Shown: positions 30,843 to 44,600, counted from the first letter of the stretch. The stretch: DNA of 64,000 nucleotides from Aureobasidium sp. EXF-3400 (GCA_024195585.1 SWBL01000172.1:40866-104865), one strand, 5' to 3'. Notes: generated by a model from the sequence alone, not told the origin. Numbers and translations: made by a program.

Positions 30843-33800
30843 GATGGTTGTTTGACAAAAGGTCGTGTATCGTATAGATTCGTATTGCGAAGTGGTTGGT
30901 ATTACCTGTCACTACATTTTGCAAAAGACTGCTTTATATTCAGGTATCTCAATGACGTCGGTTCGTTGGCTTCTTTTTTGCTAGCCGTGGGATACCGAGG
31001 CGCAAGGTCATTGAGGTATTGTTGAGCAACGGCAATTGTTCATAGCAGAATCGGTATGGAGGCATGAGCGTATACCTTGAGCAGATTGTGCTGTCTATAT
31101 TTCTATAGTCTTGAGACTTGGAGAGGTGTACTCGAAGAAACGGCCAGTGCAAGGGCAGATTGCTGCTGGTGATCGCTCACACTGCCGCTCGCACTGACCA
31201 TTTCGGCCACGACTCGCGACCAGCTCACCTTGATGGACCCGACCGTCGAATAAGTGGAGCACACAGCAAAATGCTCGACCTCATCCAATGTTTTCCCAGC
31301 CTTTGAATGCATATCTGCAACTGCATATCAGTGCGGGGCGAAAAGATATCTGTTATCAAGGTGCATTGCCGTCGTCTATTCCAGCCATCATTTTGAGGAC
31401 TCCCCCAAACACGAACGCGGCTGCCATCCCGCGCTTTTTAATCTATTCAGCTCCAAGTGCAGTGCACAATCTTTCCTTTAAGCATGGCAACAAGCAATTT
31501 TACGAATGCATCCGTCACATCAGAGAAAGAGGGGTCGTCTTAAGCGCCACGCGGCCGACGATAACGAGATCCAGCAATGTCGTGCTTCCCGTCAACGAGG
31601 GTCCGCGATAGCCGTGTTGTATAGTGGCTGTGTACAGTATCTCTCTAGCGTGGGGGAGATTGGGAGAAATGAACTCGGCGACGGTCTTGTTTGGTATCAG
31701 TCTATTGCTTTCAAAAGAGTAGGGCTCGTCTACATGACGCCCATGAGCAGTGTTAGTGGCATGGCGAGGCTCTACTCGCACGGTACCTTGATGATAAATG
31801 ATCACGAACCCAAGATAGATCAGCAAAGAAGGGTAATGGGCTCGGACCGGTTCTGATCTTGACAGCTGTTAGCGCCAGCAGGAACCAACCCAAGTGGAAA
31901 TACCACAGCTGCGTGCGGACATTCATTGGTTCCAAGCAGGAGTCGAGATAACAGCCACACGCGCATGACCCCCCCTCGGCGGATAGCGGACGAGCGAGAT
32001 TCTCGATATCTCATAGGTTCCCATAGCCTCGCTTGATCGCTTATGCCGTAAGATGACAGCGCGTGCGTGCGCTCTGTGGGATTCCTGCCAGTCACTGTCC
32101 GTCGCACAGCTTTCTGGGGTCGACTTAGGAGCTTGCAGCTAGTCTTTCTGTCGGTAAGAAGGGCTAAAGCAATGGAGTGCATTTGCTCCAAATGTGCCAC
32201 AGTACTGGGGAAAAGAGGCACAGCACACGGACGTCATGAAGCATTGGTACAGTTGCTGCACTTGTTGTAACTGCCGCATGCGACGATGCCTCGCACGTTG
32301 AACTTGCCTGCTGTGCTCAAACCAGAAGCGTGAATTGCAGCTCTTGTGATGTGACGGGACCTTGACCACCTGGTGGCCTTGACAAACGTTAGTTCTTGCG
32401 CCATATAGTGAAGATCTTGCGGAGGATTAGATGACGAAGGTCAAATTTGGCATACACAATATGCGCAATCGAAGGGCGTGGGGGTACACTCTCCAGCCTC
32501 ATTAGCAATCAAGCAGGGCAAGCGAGGTACCGACCAAGCCCCTCTCAGACAGTATGCGGCAGGTTTGGAGGCTGGAGCTACACTAGCCGCGGTGTCCAAT
32601 GAGTTATCTGGCGCCTCAGCAAGAGTACGGTCTCTCAATCGGAGACAAGTGTTGTGTGCGATTGCCTGTCCGCGAGACTTTTGATTCGGGGTTTACAGGG
32701 AGGACCGGCAGGGACAGGAAGCAGCTCAAAGCTTCGAACAGAACGAGTGAGCAGCAGTAAGCAAGGCAGTTGCTACCGGTTGGTTTCAATGCACATCGCT
32801 TGGGGCGAGCTTTTTGCACCTGCATGCAGGAAGGACTTGAAACCAGAGCAACGTAAGAGCGGAGAATTGATGCATAGCAGCTTGTGCACATTTATTTCAT
32901 TGGCTCTGGTGGGGTGTCGGTATCAAGGTGGTTTCAGAGATACTGGGATGGACTTGATCAAGGTTAGAAGTGGCAGGGGGTGACGACGACAAGAAAGAGG
33001 AGATGCCTGAAGGCAACAGCCAAGTCACAAAACAGCGACCAAACCCAACACTAGAAGATCTTTGCGGCTAGCATGGCGCCAGCCGAGACCCGAAAGGTGA
33101 GATCAACAAATATACAAGACAATTGTTCACGCTGGTCAACGAGCAACGATTGAGCACCTAATTTTGATTGAACTGCTCATCATTCCAGTGCCGTTCATGC
33201 CTCGTGAGCAGTGAGCAGCTGGACTGCAGGCTAACCGTCCCCAAGCGGAATGCTGCTTCTATTCGCGCATGACAAGGCGCTCCGGGTGATTCTCACGCTA
33301 AGAAAACTCTGTCGAGCACGTACCCCACCCCGTCTCTCGATAGGAGCCAAGACAAGGATACATAAAAATGTACGGACATCACGCAAGCAAAAAGACGTTT
33401 TGCCGATCGCGGCCGTACATATGGTGATGAGTGCAAATTGTTTGCTGCGAAGTCGCTGTGACGGCTAGACTGCGAATTTGGCAACAGAGTTTGAACAAGG
33501 GCGAGCGTCCGAGGGGACAGAGGCTGAGATTTGTGAAAGCCGGATGGTTCAATAGTGAAAGAACGGACAGGCCGCGACAACAGGTTGCAAACGTTGTTCA
33601 TCCTACCCGAACCACGAATCCTGCCAGCAACTCCGCTGTCCGAAACCCCCACGCAGAAGGTTTCGGGGTGGCTTTTCACTGGGCGCTCGACGCATGCAGG
33701 TGAGGGTCGAGAGCGCAAGAGCGGGAAAGGCGAGCAGGGTGCATGCACAACAGCCCCATAGGCCAATGTATCTGCTGATCATGGCGTGGGCACGCCAGTG

Positions 33801-34196
33801 GTGTGCCTGAAGATGTTATATGTTGCCATGCCCGCCCTCTTCTCTGTCGCCTACTACCTATAACATCTACTCATCAGGCAACCACTTTCTCTCATCTTTC
33901 CAGCACTTTCTGTCGCAATCGCACATCATCGAAACATTCTGTGACAAGCGTCGACGCCGCCTACCAACTTCCTGCATCTTCGATCTCTCCGGTCTGAGTC
34001 ACATCATACCTATTACTCACGCCATAAGGTCCGGGCGTTTTTATATGATTCATTTCCCACACTCATAACCATCAACGTCCTACCTTGATAATCTCTTGTC
34101 ACACACACATAAGAGAACCATCCCTTCCAACCTTGCTGGTACTTATCAACTCAACTACACACTACCTCACACCACACCACATCACAACCATCTACC
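30843..34196. other. Gene-poor region and upstream region of the ECL1-like gene
   Basis: 3.35 kb with only short conflicting frames on both strands and no family I recognise. The last 150 bp form an ATG-free, A/C-rich leader of the ECL1-like gene, preceded by a TATA-like TTTTATATG at about 34039-34047. The rest may be long regulatory DNA, non-coding transcription, or a gene too degraded to see. Confidence 0.4.
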
Positions 34197-34586
34197 ATGG
34201 ACTGCTTCCACGACTTCTGCCTTTCCTGCGACAAGCAGACCACCGAGGGTCTCTACTGCTCCCAAGCTTGCCGCTTGGCTGACCTTGAGAAGGCTGGCTC
34301 ATCAACACCTTCATCACCCTTCTCACCTACCATGGAGTCGAGCTCTCACTCATACTTCCAACTCCCTGAGGCCTTCAGCTTCAAGCCTGCCAGCCTTTCA
34401 ACCTTCGAATCATCATCACCTCGCCGTGCTTTGTCACCATCATCATCACGAAGCTCGTTGTCGTCTTCGGCAGGTAGCCAAGCAGGCAACATCATCTCAG
34501 AGCAAGCCCGCACAGAGCTTCAAACATACGTCAGCGCTTTCGACCAGACTCGCGAGATGAAGAGGCGTTCATTGAGCAGCCACTGA
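34197..34586 (+). CDS. Ecl1-type life-span regulatory zinc protein
   Basis: Single exon, 129 aa, with a strong ACCATGG start context. The N-terminal 30 residues carry the Ecl1-family cysteine pattern: Cys3, Cys8, Cys11, Cys21 and Cys25 in MDCFHDFCLSCDK, YCSQACRLADLEKA. The rest is Ser/Pro-rich and disordered, ending with a basic EMKRRSLSSH. In fission yeast, Ecl1-family proteins are small factors that extend chronological life span and respond to nutrient or metal limitation; that role here is inferred from family. The gene stands alone, with about 3.4 kb upstream and 4.1 kb downstream free of other genes, which hints at extensive regulation or long UTRs. Confidence 0.85.
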   Translation: MDCFHDFCLSCDKQTTEGLYCSQACRLADLEKAGSSTPSSPFSPTMESSSHSYFQLPEAFSFKPASLSTFESSSPRRALSPSSSRSSLSSSAGSQAGNIISEQARTELQTYVSAFDQTREMKRRSLSSH

Positions 34587-37500
34587 TGCTCTTCCACACA
34601 CCGGCTAGAGCTTTGACACTGGCCCTCCATCATGACGCTTTTACGAAAACCATACTCTCATCTCGACCTCAAACCTTCAACACTTCTCTCTGTACGACTC
34701 AACGAATTCTTCACTGGCATTTCGACCAGTGTGTCTGCCTTCTTCTTCATACCACAGCGACTCAACATTTTCGGATTACCCATCTCCTTGCATTTGTTGT
34801 ACTACAAAAAAAGTCAAAACACCATCGGACTATAAAGGCGCATTTGAAAACTTACTTTTGCATTGGCAGGAACAGGAATGGGATGTAGGAACAAGGATCA
34901 CAGGATGCATTCGCTTGTCATCAACACATTTTTTTCATCATCACATCGGTTGCATTATTTCATTTTGAAGAGGATACCCATTGCTTTCATTATCTTTTTC
35001 TCTAGACAAACATTCATCAAGGATGGCGGATACTGTTCTGTCTCACTTTGTTCATCAGATACAATCCATCATCATCTTTGAGCACATCATTGATACAACA
35101 AATTTCATCATCATCAACAACAAACTACAATTTCTCTCAAGTCATTTTTTCTTTCTTCGTTTCCACTGAGAGCGTTTTTTCCATTGCACGCCCTACCTTG
35201 CACAGCCTGGCCGCTCCCCTTGTTGGTCGTTTTGTTTTTGGAAAGCTGCCCCCAACGAACCCCGCACGTGTTTGACTCCGTACTGATTAAGTACCAATGT
35301 ACCAAAGTACCTCTGTACCTGGCTCCTCATCTATTAGCACACCATTGCCGCTTCGCTAAGCACGAACAACAGTTCCCACTTCTTTTTCTTGGGGTGCAGT
35401 GTTCAATTCAACGAATGTTTCACCTGCGCATATTGCTGCGAAGTCATCACGTACAGAGCCTGTCCTTGCAACAGCAGCAAAAAAAGTTGCATCACGACTC
35501 TTTGCAAACCGTCAAGGACAAGAGCTCATAGAATTCTTCTGGCCCATACGCCACACACGACAGAGGCTTTTTCAAATCTTCTATTAACACTTTTGCACTA
35601 CGTTTTGTGTGCCGGACCCTTTTTCCAAACAGTCATCTGCGCTTGACGAGAAACCAATTTCCATGAGTCGCGCGACAGACATTTACAGCGCGCCGGTGAC
35701 ATTCTCCGCTGTTAGAGGACTCAGGAGTTGGCCGCTCTCCGCAAAAACTTGACTGATTTGCTTGCGGAGAGGTTCGAGCTTTTCTGTTTCTGTCATGAAA
35801 GCAGAGCAGCAAAAAAAGTCAATTCTCCAGTCGAGCGTCGGCGACTCCGTGAGCGGGAAAGAGTCATTCGGGCCGGAGGTCCAACGGTCAAGGGCGTCAG
35901 TGGAATTTTCGGTCGAGGGTTCAGTGCTTCACGGATGCGGTACCGGTGCCGTGCCTGAACGAAGGAGGTGACGGCGAGGTTTTTGGCTGAACAGCTCCAC
36001 TGTGCAATCAAAGCTTTTGCTCCTTCTCAGGAACGAGTCAACGAAATTTTTCTTCTCTCTCCCTTTGTTGTCATGCCGGCAGACGGACCCGACCGCGCAT
36101 TACATGTCCGTTGAGATGATGCAGCGAACTTCACTTTCAACGCCGTGACTTGTCTGATTGGCTGTCTCTCATCTACCGCTCCAAGCCGTCCAAGAAGATT
36201 TTCCTCTGCGGAGAACCAGGGGGTTTGGTGAACCCCACAGTGAAGCGCTCGACGCTTGGTTAGTTGGCCGTTTCCATGGCCATTGCTCTTGCTAGTCACC
36301 TGTATTCTGTGACGAGTATATCCGTTGACGTGGGGGTCTTCTTGGTGCAATATTGAAATCACTTGCGACCAATCAGAGTACATCAATCTAGCACTCGCTC
36401 ACTCGAAAGCAGAAAGGAAACAGACCTGTATCAAGCAAAAACCATGGGATTTCTCCACTACTCCTCCTACTCTATCATCGCGACGGAAACAGCAAAGTCG
36501 AACTTACGAACAAACAAGCGGTGACCACAAGAACCATTTGAGTCACACCAAAACTCAAACCACCTCCAGCCCTCGGAATCTGGCAAAGTTCAGAAACCCT
36601 TTTTAGCAGCCGCCGCTTCCCTGCCACAACCCGCAAACTGCAAAAAGCAACGACTTGCTAGTCTAGTCACGGGTCAACTTGCACTTGTTTCGCCTCAGCT
36701 ACCAAGATACCTCCTTATTGCACAACTGCTTTTGCATAAAAACAGACGGTTCTAGGCAAAACTCATGGCCATAGCTCTGGTTTTGTCTATCAATTCCACA
36801 CATACAGATCTCCGAGACCCGCGGTGGGAGAGGGAGATGATCCGGATCATGGCTGGCAAACAGCCTTTTTGGTGATCAGCAGTTCTTTGTCTCAGAGGAT
36901 TGGAGACATGCGAGTAAAGATCAATGAAGGACGTAACAGAGAAGAAGGCTAAAATCGAAATTTGGATAGGTGTTAGAGAAGCTGTCCTTACTCATCTGCT
37001 TCGCGACACGGTAACACACGAAACATATAAAGCAACACACACGGCTCGGTAGAAAGGGCGAGGCAAAGACGTAGATACCGTAATTTCAGGGGAATTGCAA
37101 CAAGAAGGGAGTTGCTCGCGGCAAATCCAGACTCTTTCCTTCCACCATCAAGCTGTGGTCTCGAAGTTTTTCCTTCAGGTGAGATACATTTCTTTTTGTC
37201 TTTTCTACAGGATACCGTGGTTTCGGTGTCCGACAATATCTCCGAGGCTGGGTACGATTGATAGCAATCAGTGACATATGGCAAAGATCGAGGTCTATAT
37301 GCTCAGAGATCTCGAAGCTTTTTTGTCTTTGAGTTTTGATACATTTGCTTTGCAGTTCTGTGCATGCGTTGTGTGCATTCTACGCTTTTCTTCTTATCTC
37401 ATGGTAAAGGTACCCGATAATAACCCCGGCATGTACGATCGATAGTAAGCACCTTGTACCAGATCCTCACAGATCGAGGTTCATTGTCTCAACTTCAACA

Positions 37501-38655
37501 AAAGCCAAACCAGATCTTTGCACAGGCACGCGTATAGTTGCTCATCCTTATCCAGGGCAAGGACAAGGTCTCGAGTCTCCTTTGCCGTACTGCCGTTACT
37601 GCCGTGGACTTTGACTCAACGGGTACATCGAGCAAGCCACCAGCAGTCTCGAATCTGAATCGCAGTTTTGCGGCTTGCAAGCGCCTGTAAGCGCCTCAAA
37701 CTCGTTCTTGAGTCGGAGAATACTCATGAGTTGTATGTACGAAAAAAGGCTTGTGTTTTCGGGGTCGCTGAGGAGCAAAGTGCTTAATTGTTTCTGGGGG
37801 TTAGGTGTGAGGATCTGAGTCCTGAGTGTCACTGGAACATTTACTTTGGTTTTTTACTACAGTGTGTGAGAAGAATAAATAAGGCTCTCGGATGCTAATA
37901 TAACGAATACGAAGATACCTAGACGTGCTTCTCCTATAAGCAACACTTTGAGTATTCATCTTGGATGCCGCTTGTCAAACTAGAACAGATAGGAACATGA
38001 ATCTATATGTAACTACAAAGGTCGAATACTCGTGGTAGATATCGTGCAGGGAAGAATCGGCATTCGTTCTATGCGTATTTCGATGATCCATCCGTGATTT
38101 CTCTCTACTGCCTTCGAAACCACACCCGGTCATTCATTCGGCCTTCTATATAATTAACCTTACGGACGCAGCTTTTATGAGGGCAAGTAAAACCGAAAGT
38201 CATATCTACCTACCCACAAAGATGATAGATCGAAGAGTCAAAGGTGAAATGATGGTAGCAGATTGTTGACAGGGTGATACTCTCAGCTACTATTTTTCCT
38301 TTTTTCTTCCTTTTTTATTCTTACATTGCGGCAACGACATACTGCGTTCACTGCCAACCACATTTGGATATTTGGAACTACAATTGATCCTGTCTACCAA
38401 CACTGTCAGGTGAGATGTTGATTTAGACTGGACAATGGTGATAGAGCAACGAACCTGGAACGTCAATCAACTTACCACGCATCACCTCGTGAGCAGAGTG
38501 TATCTCATTTACGCTGCAAGAGATCATTTAAACCAAACCAGCTGTATCACCATTACACCACATGAAAAGGAAACATCTTGAACCCAGGCGTAGCAAGAAG
38601 AGAAAACTCTATTCATCATTGGAGAAGCTACACCAAAGGCTAAACTAACACAGTC
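34587..38655. other. Gene-poor region downstream of the ECL1-like gene
   Basis: 4.07 kb without a recognisable coding region. The first kilobase is T-rich and ATG-poor, like a long 3' UTR. It includes a four-copy GTACC repeat (35291-35319). The remainder has only short overlapping frames and ordinary composition, without the TA-rich decay seen at the window end, so it does not look like a dead transposon. Confidence 0.4.
35291..35322. repeat. Four GTACC boxes with exact 8-bp period
   Basis: GTACC occurs at 35291, 35299, 35307 and 35315, each followed by a variable trinucleotide (AAT, AAA, TCT, TGG). The strict 8-bp spacing makes this a short tandem repeat with a preserved core. Confidence 0.8.
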
Positions 38656-40314
38656 TTACTGCTTAATATCTAGCGCAATGCTGCTCAAATAAGCACACCT
38701 CTCCTTCTGCTGCGCATCCACATTCTCCATCGCCGTCGCATTAGTAACAAAATGCAATCTCTGCTTCTGTCCCTGGGTCCAAGCCTCCCAAACAGGACTT
38801 CCCTTCAATCTATAAGTATTAGGGTTATAAGACCTAATAAAACTAGTCCAGTAAGCTTGGGTGACTGGAACGATAGCGGCATTGATGGTGGAGTAACTGG
38901 CAGGTGCATTGCCACGAGTGTTCTCAGGTCCCCAGATGGCTGCGACTTCAACGGTGTGGGTGACTCCTCTTCCGGCGGCTGCAGAGACGGGGTCAACGAC
39001 GTCCCAGTGGTAGTTGTAGATGTCTTTGCGGTTGAAGGTTGCGGCGTAGATGTCTGAGATGTTGATGCCAGGGCAGTTGTATCTGAGTTCTCCATACTGG
39101 TCAGAAGCTTGTCTCCACCAAGCACCCGAGTTGGGGAACTGGTTGGAAGCATTGTTAGGGTACAAAGCATTGATGTTCTTGATTTGCTGCAGGGTTAAGA
39201 GAGGAAACTGGGCTTGGAGGAAAGTGTTACTTTCGCCTTGAGAGGAAGTGTTGACGGGGACAAAGACAGTGCCTTCGTTGGTGTCGTCGCCGTAGATGGC
39301 GGGCAATTTGATAAAGTTGCCTTTGCGGTAGGCGGCCATGGTGAGATCGGTGACGACATCGCCATCCAGAGTGGGGCCGTACATGTACAAAGGAGCAATC
39401 TGGGCGCCAGGGAAGGGAGTGTTGATGTTCTTGGTCTGGAGGTAGGTAGCGTTGAGACTGCGCAGACAGGCCAAGGTGTCGTTGGAGCTTGTGCAGCCGG
39501 TGCGGATGACCAGGTTGTCGTACATGAACTGGGACTCGTTGATACTACGGACAGCGGCAAAGGATTGAGATTCAGCAGCCGAGGCGTGGAAGAGGTTGTC
39601 GTTGCGGCCGTTGTGAGCAGTAAGGAGCAAAGTGACGGATGCGGCACCTGCAGATGCTCCTCCGATGGTAACGTGCTTAGGGTCACCTCCGAACTTGCGA
39701 ATGTTCTTCTGTACCCATTGCAAAGCCTTGATCTGATCTCTAAGACCGTTGTTGGGACTGCCGCCCTTGACGATCTCATTTGAGGCCAGGAAACCATAAG
39801 GTCCAACGCGGTAGTTGAAGTTGACGACAACAATGTTGTGGTTGCTGGCCTCAATCAGACCAGAGCCGTTGTAGTTGGGGTTCGAGTTTGTGTTGAATCC
39901 ACCGCCCTGGATGAAGAAGTAGACGGGTAGGGGGTTGTCCGAAGTGGCATTTGTAGGGGCGAAGACGTTCAGGAAAAGACAGTCCTCGGATGAGGTGTTG
40001 CTAGGTGCGGAGCCAGTACCAAGACAGAAGTTTGGGGGCTGTGCATTGAATTGTCAGCAAGGCTGGCAGTAAGAAGAACAGCCTCAAGTACTTACAGTAT
40101 CAGCAATGATGGTGGTCTTGTTCTTGACCGGATCAACTGGTGCTGCAAATCTCAGATCGCCAACAGGAGGGGCAGCATAGCGCACACCCAACCACTGAGT
40201 GATGCCAGTATCAAGCGGAACACCCTGGTACTTGGAGTAGCTGACATCCACCAAGGGCTTGACAGCACCAACAGCGGACACACCAACCAGTCCTGCAAAC
40301 AAAGAAGAACGCAT
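38656..40314 (-). CDS. Secreted carboxylesterase type B
   Basis: Two exons in coding order (40096-40314 and 38656-40038) give 533 aa. The first 17 residues form a signal peptide (LFAGLVGVSAVGA). Family signatures are EDCLFLNVFAP and the nucleophile elbow GGASAGA with Ser202. The remaining triad members are probably Glu328 (DDTNEGT) and His434 (GVTHTVE). The oxyanion loop IQGGGF is present. This places it in the alpha/beta-hydrolase family of fungal lipases and carboxylesterases acting outside the cell. Several Asn-X-Ser/Thr sites support secretion. Substrate specificity cannot be read from the sequence. Confidence 0.9.
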
Positions 40315-41600
40315 CGTGTGAGAAGATCGGCAGGAAGTGAGAATGAGGGGTACACCTACAAATGATGCGGGAGGTGCTTGCCTTTATAATGTCAGAAAGT
40401 GATCTACCGATTCTGCAGCCATGCTTTCACGTCGGCTGGTATAGCCTAAGCAGGGCTGCCACCTTGTCACGGCTCACGGCTCGAGAGAAGCATTTGCCAT
40501 GTCGCGCCCTCTGCACACTTATACCTTTGGGGTCGGTGGTGGAGAAGACTAGGAGCGTCGCGGCGATGCCCCCCAAAACACGGCATGCCGACATCCTCCA
40601 CATCGGCTCCCTCGTGCTAATGACCTACCGAGAAAAACTTTATTCGCTCGCGTTCGCTTTCACGTCTGTTTCACTCGGAGAGCTTCCGAGCACGAGGGTA
40701 TTGGCCATGAATATGTTTTGTTCATATCAATAACTTGATGGTAGAAACTGAGCCTCCATCATCGTTCAACTCGAAACTCGGCAGTGACTAGGGTTCCAAT
40801 TCCAATATCCTTGGCCCAGGCCTGCCAACCCGATGCCCAGCAAATGACAAGACAGGAGGGCCGAGGATATATTGCAGCAGAAAAACAAGCCACCGCATCA
40901 AACGACGTGAACCGGGCGGAGGTCGAGTGCGGGCACTTGTGGGGCCTCGTTCGACCCCCGCTGTGGGGGCCTAAATCCAGTGCAAATTGGCAAGCCTACG
41001 GAGGGAAGACCTTGCTTTCGATCTATACCACATGTACAACTAGTCGACACAAATCAAGGTTCAATTTGGCGTTGCATGACAAAGAACAAAGAGAAGAATT
41101 TACAACGTTTAATCTTATACCATTGGAGTATCTAATGCTAACCCGCTAAAGAGAGAAGAATTTGACCTTTTGCAGTCAAGAGAGATGTGCTCGTCGAAGA
41201 GAGCAGGAGAAAAAAAAAGCACCGAAGAAGCACGCAGATACAAAGATTTCCGACTCCCGCCTTCGCCAGATAGTCTTGTGTATACAACAAGATGGCCAGG
41301 CCGTTCGCTTTCTCAAGCCCATATCAGAGACACCGTGCGCCAGGCCATCGCGCGGAATGTCAAATCTGTCAAAGTTTGTACTCTTTTCAACGCCTTTGCA
41401 TCTCGTCTTCTGTTCATGACTGGAGGAAGTCGGAGTTGCAAGGAGATATGCTGTTGATTTGACAGCAAGGCTCGGCTCTAGAGGCCATATACTTGCCAAC
41501 CGTCCAGGCCATCATCTCCAACCACGTTAGGTCTTGCTTTTGCCGACTCGACGAGGTCTCCAGGGTCGTGAGCTGTTCTAGTACCCAACTCTTGGTCAAG
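40315..41600. other. Intergenic region
   Basis: 1.29 kb between the esterase promoter and the end of exportin-1. Only short frames with no family resemblance were found. Confidence 0.4.
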
Positions 41601-44600
41601 TCACAGCTCGTCATCATCGATCTCACTGGGCTTCAGCAGACCGCCAACCTTCATGGCACGCTCTCTCTCTTGAGTCTTGGCCTCTTGAGCAGCCTTCTCG
41701 CGGTCCTCAATGAACAACTCGGCGTTGTCACCAGCAAACTCCTTGAGCTGGATCAGGAAGTCGCGCAACGTGAGCTTGAAGCGGTTGATGTCGTCGGCTT
41801 GAGAGAACAGGTCGGTGATGAACTTCTGGATCTGTGCCGGTGTGAGATTGGGGAAGGCATTGACGAGAAGGTTGCCAACAAAGTTCTGGAGGAACTCTCT
41901 GTTCGAGGTTCCAGCAGGTGCCATGTCGGAAGTGTAGATGGGCGAGTTCAGCTTGCCAGAGCCGACGAGGTAGAACATCTGAGCCAGGAGCATAGACTGG
42001 TACTTAAAGCCGGCCTTGTGGTCCGAGTCAGTCAAGACGAAGAAGACATCCTGGAGGATGGTGGTGTAGAAGTTTTGGAAGAAAGGTCCGCTGATCTCGC
42101 CGTCGGTCTCTGACATGTTCTGGACAAGCTCGTAGCACATGTTGAGACCTTCACCCTCAACCAGACGGTTGTCGTGCTTGCTGGCCCACATGCATGAGTC
42201 AATGACGAACTTGAACTGGCGTTGGTCGAGCTGAAGAAGGGCAGGGAAACAACGCAGGTTAATCTCGCGAAGAAGCTTGAAGAATTCGACACGGTGTTCG
42301 GGGTATTCGGAGAAGTCCTTATTGATCATGTCGAGAGTGCACTCGAAGACAGCGCCGAGAATGCCGGGAACGTCCTTGGTCATCAAGCCCTGGGAAATGT
42401 TAGCATGATGGTCCTCATTCAAGGGAATAGCGATCAAGCCGACCGAGTGTCTGCTACGGTTAGGGGTCCAACGTACTTGAAGCTTCTTGATGATGGTGGT
42501 CATGACGTTCAGGACCTCAGCCTCGCGAGCATCAGGGACATTGTTCTGGTAGTCAAGAAGAACAGCTTGCAACAAGTCGGGCACAAGACGCTCGTGGACC
42601 ATCTCGAGGTCGTCAGCCTTGTCAACGTAGGTGCTGATCAACTTGAGGATCTCCTTCTTGATGGTTCTAAGACCGCGGACCTTGGGCATCTTGGTGGCAA
42701 TGTTGCCTGTGAACGTTAGTAAGGATCAGGTAAACATAGTTGAATATAACCCACCATCTCTTTGCACAGCTTCATCAATGAGCTGACTGCTAGCGCGGTA
42801 CATTGTGAGCATGTCAAGGTAGATCTTGCCGATCTGAGGGTAGAAGTAGCTTCCGACCGATGAGCAAGCAGAGACGTTAGTCTTCATGATGTTGCCTACG
42901 ACCTTGATGGTCTCGGAGTCCTGAAGGATGTTGGGGTCGACGTGTGCGGACTGGATGATGGCATCCCAAGCTTGGTTAGGCAGAGCCATGAGCTCGCCGA
43001 TCAAACGCTCCTGCATAGCCTTCTGGCCCTGGGCACTGATCATGTAACCGCAAGCCTCGTAGAAGGTGTGAACCTGCTGAGGGGACAAGTCACAGGTGAT
43101 CTTGCGCATGTTACGCACAATCTCATCAATGAAAGGCTCTGTCTCGCCAGGCTGGGTCAGGACAAAGTGGCGCTTGCACTTGTTGGCAATCTTGATGAAT
43201 GTGTCGCAAGCCATGTCCTGGACACCCTCGTGGGTTTCGTGCATAAACTCGAAAAGCTTGTTGACGACAGTCTTGAGGAACTTCCAGTGAGCCTTGAGGA
43301 AGCGAGGGTATTGGCCGACAATGTACATGATGTTAGACGCGACAACAGCCTTGTTGTCCTTGCCGCGCTTCTGTTCAGTCAAGCCGAGAAGGTCCTTAAT
43401 AACGGTGACCAAGAAGCGCTTCTCGGTCTCTTCGTTCATGGCACCAGAGATGGAACCGATGGCCCAGCAAAGAGTGTTGCAGTTTGCCCATGACCATTCG
43501 GAACCGTCGACCTGTTTGGAGAGCTTGTCGGACATGATGGTTTCGGTGTCGACAACGTCCAAGTGAGTAAGGAAGACCAAGCACTCTCTGGTAGTTTTGT
43601 AGAGCTGGATGGTGTCACTCTCCTTGACGAATTCACGAACAATCTCGCCCTCGTCGTTCTCAACGATCAAGACTTCTTCGGGACGGACCATCTTTTCGAT
43701 CATGACCTGGCGCAAGTTTGTCAAGACCTCGCCGTACTTGTTCTTACGGAGAGGGTAACCGGACATGGCTGAGGGGTGAGGGGCGCCACCGTTAGAGAGA
43801 CCGCTCATGGTCATGCTGACCAGGGGGTTGAGATCGGTAATAGGGAGCTGCTGCATTTCGTCGTAAAGGTCGCACACCAGCTTGGTCCAGTATTCCAGGC
43901 AAATCTTGAAGATTTCGCGGTCATCAATCTGACTGATGCGGATGAGGTAGAAGTGGCCGTGAACCAGGAAGTCGGCGTTGGGCAGGTTCTCGATGATGCT
44001 AAGGTGGTTAGAGAAGAAGTTGGTCAGGAAAAGGGCGAGGTTCTGGACAAATTCCTGATCGCGGCTGTTGCTGGAAGCGTAAGTCTGCTTGAGGTCGAGC
44101 GACAGAGGAATGACGGTAGAGATGGTGGTCATGGTGTCGGTGAACATGGCGATGAGCTTTTCGTTGTACTGCTGCTCGGTCTGGAGACCACCAACTTCTG
44201 TCAAGCACTTGAGGGTGACATTGCGGAACTCGGGGACCTCCAGGAAGCGGCTGCGAAGAGTCTCGAGCAAGCTGACACCAGTGGGTGGTGTCTCGAAAAT
44301 GAAGCCTAGAGGGATCCAGTTGAGGAAGCGCAGCAAGGTCTCGAGAGTGGCCTTGATCAGCGAGGGTTGTGTGGCGGTGCGCAGAATCTCGCTGCACAAG
44401 TTGTAGATGGAGGTGAATTCGTCACACATGCTCTGCTTGAGTTGGCGCGTCTTGGACGAAGTCATCTGCTCGGCCGAGAAGTCGAAAACTTCTTCTGAAA
44501 GCAGACGCAGGATGGCCATGTTATTTTCGCAAATGGGCAGACTGCTGTGGCAGGATGAGATGATCTCGTTAATGAAGGTGGGCCAGTTGTGAGGCCACTC

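Noticed and set aside
33293..33766. 157-codon frame in the gene-poor region
   Set aside because: No recognisable domain, atypical composition, and overlapping frames on the other strand of similar length.
34096..34560. A 154-codon frame overlapping the Ecl1-type gene in another register
   Set aside because: It lacks an ATG at its beginning and encodes only His/Ser/Pro-rich low complexity; the Cys-patterned frame is the real gene.
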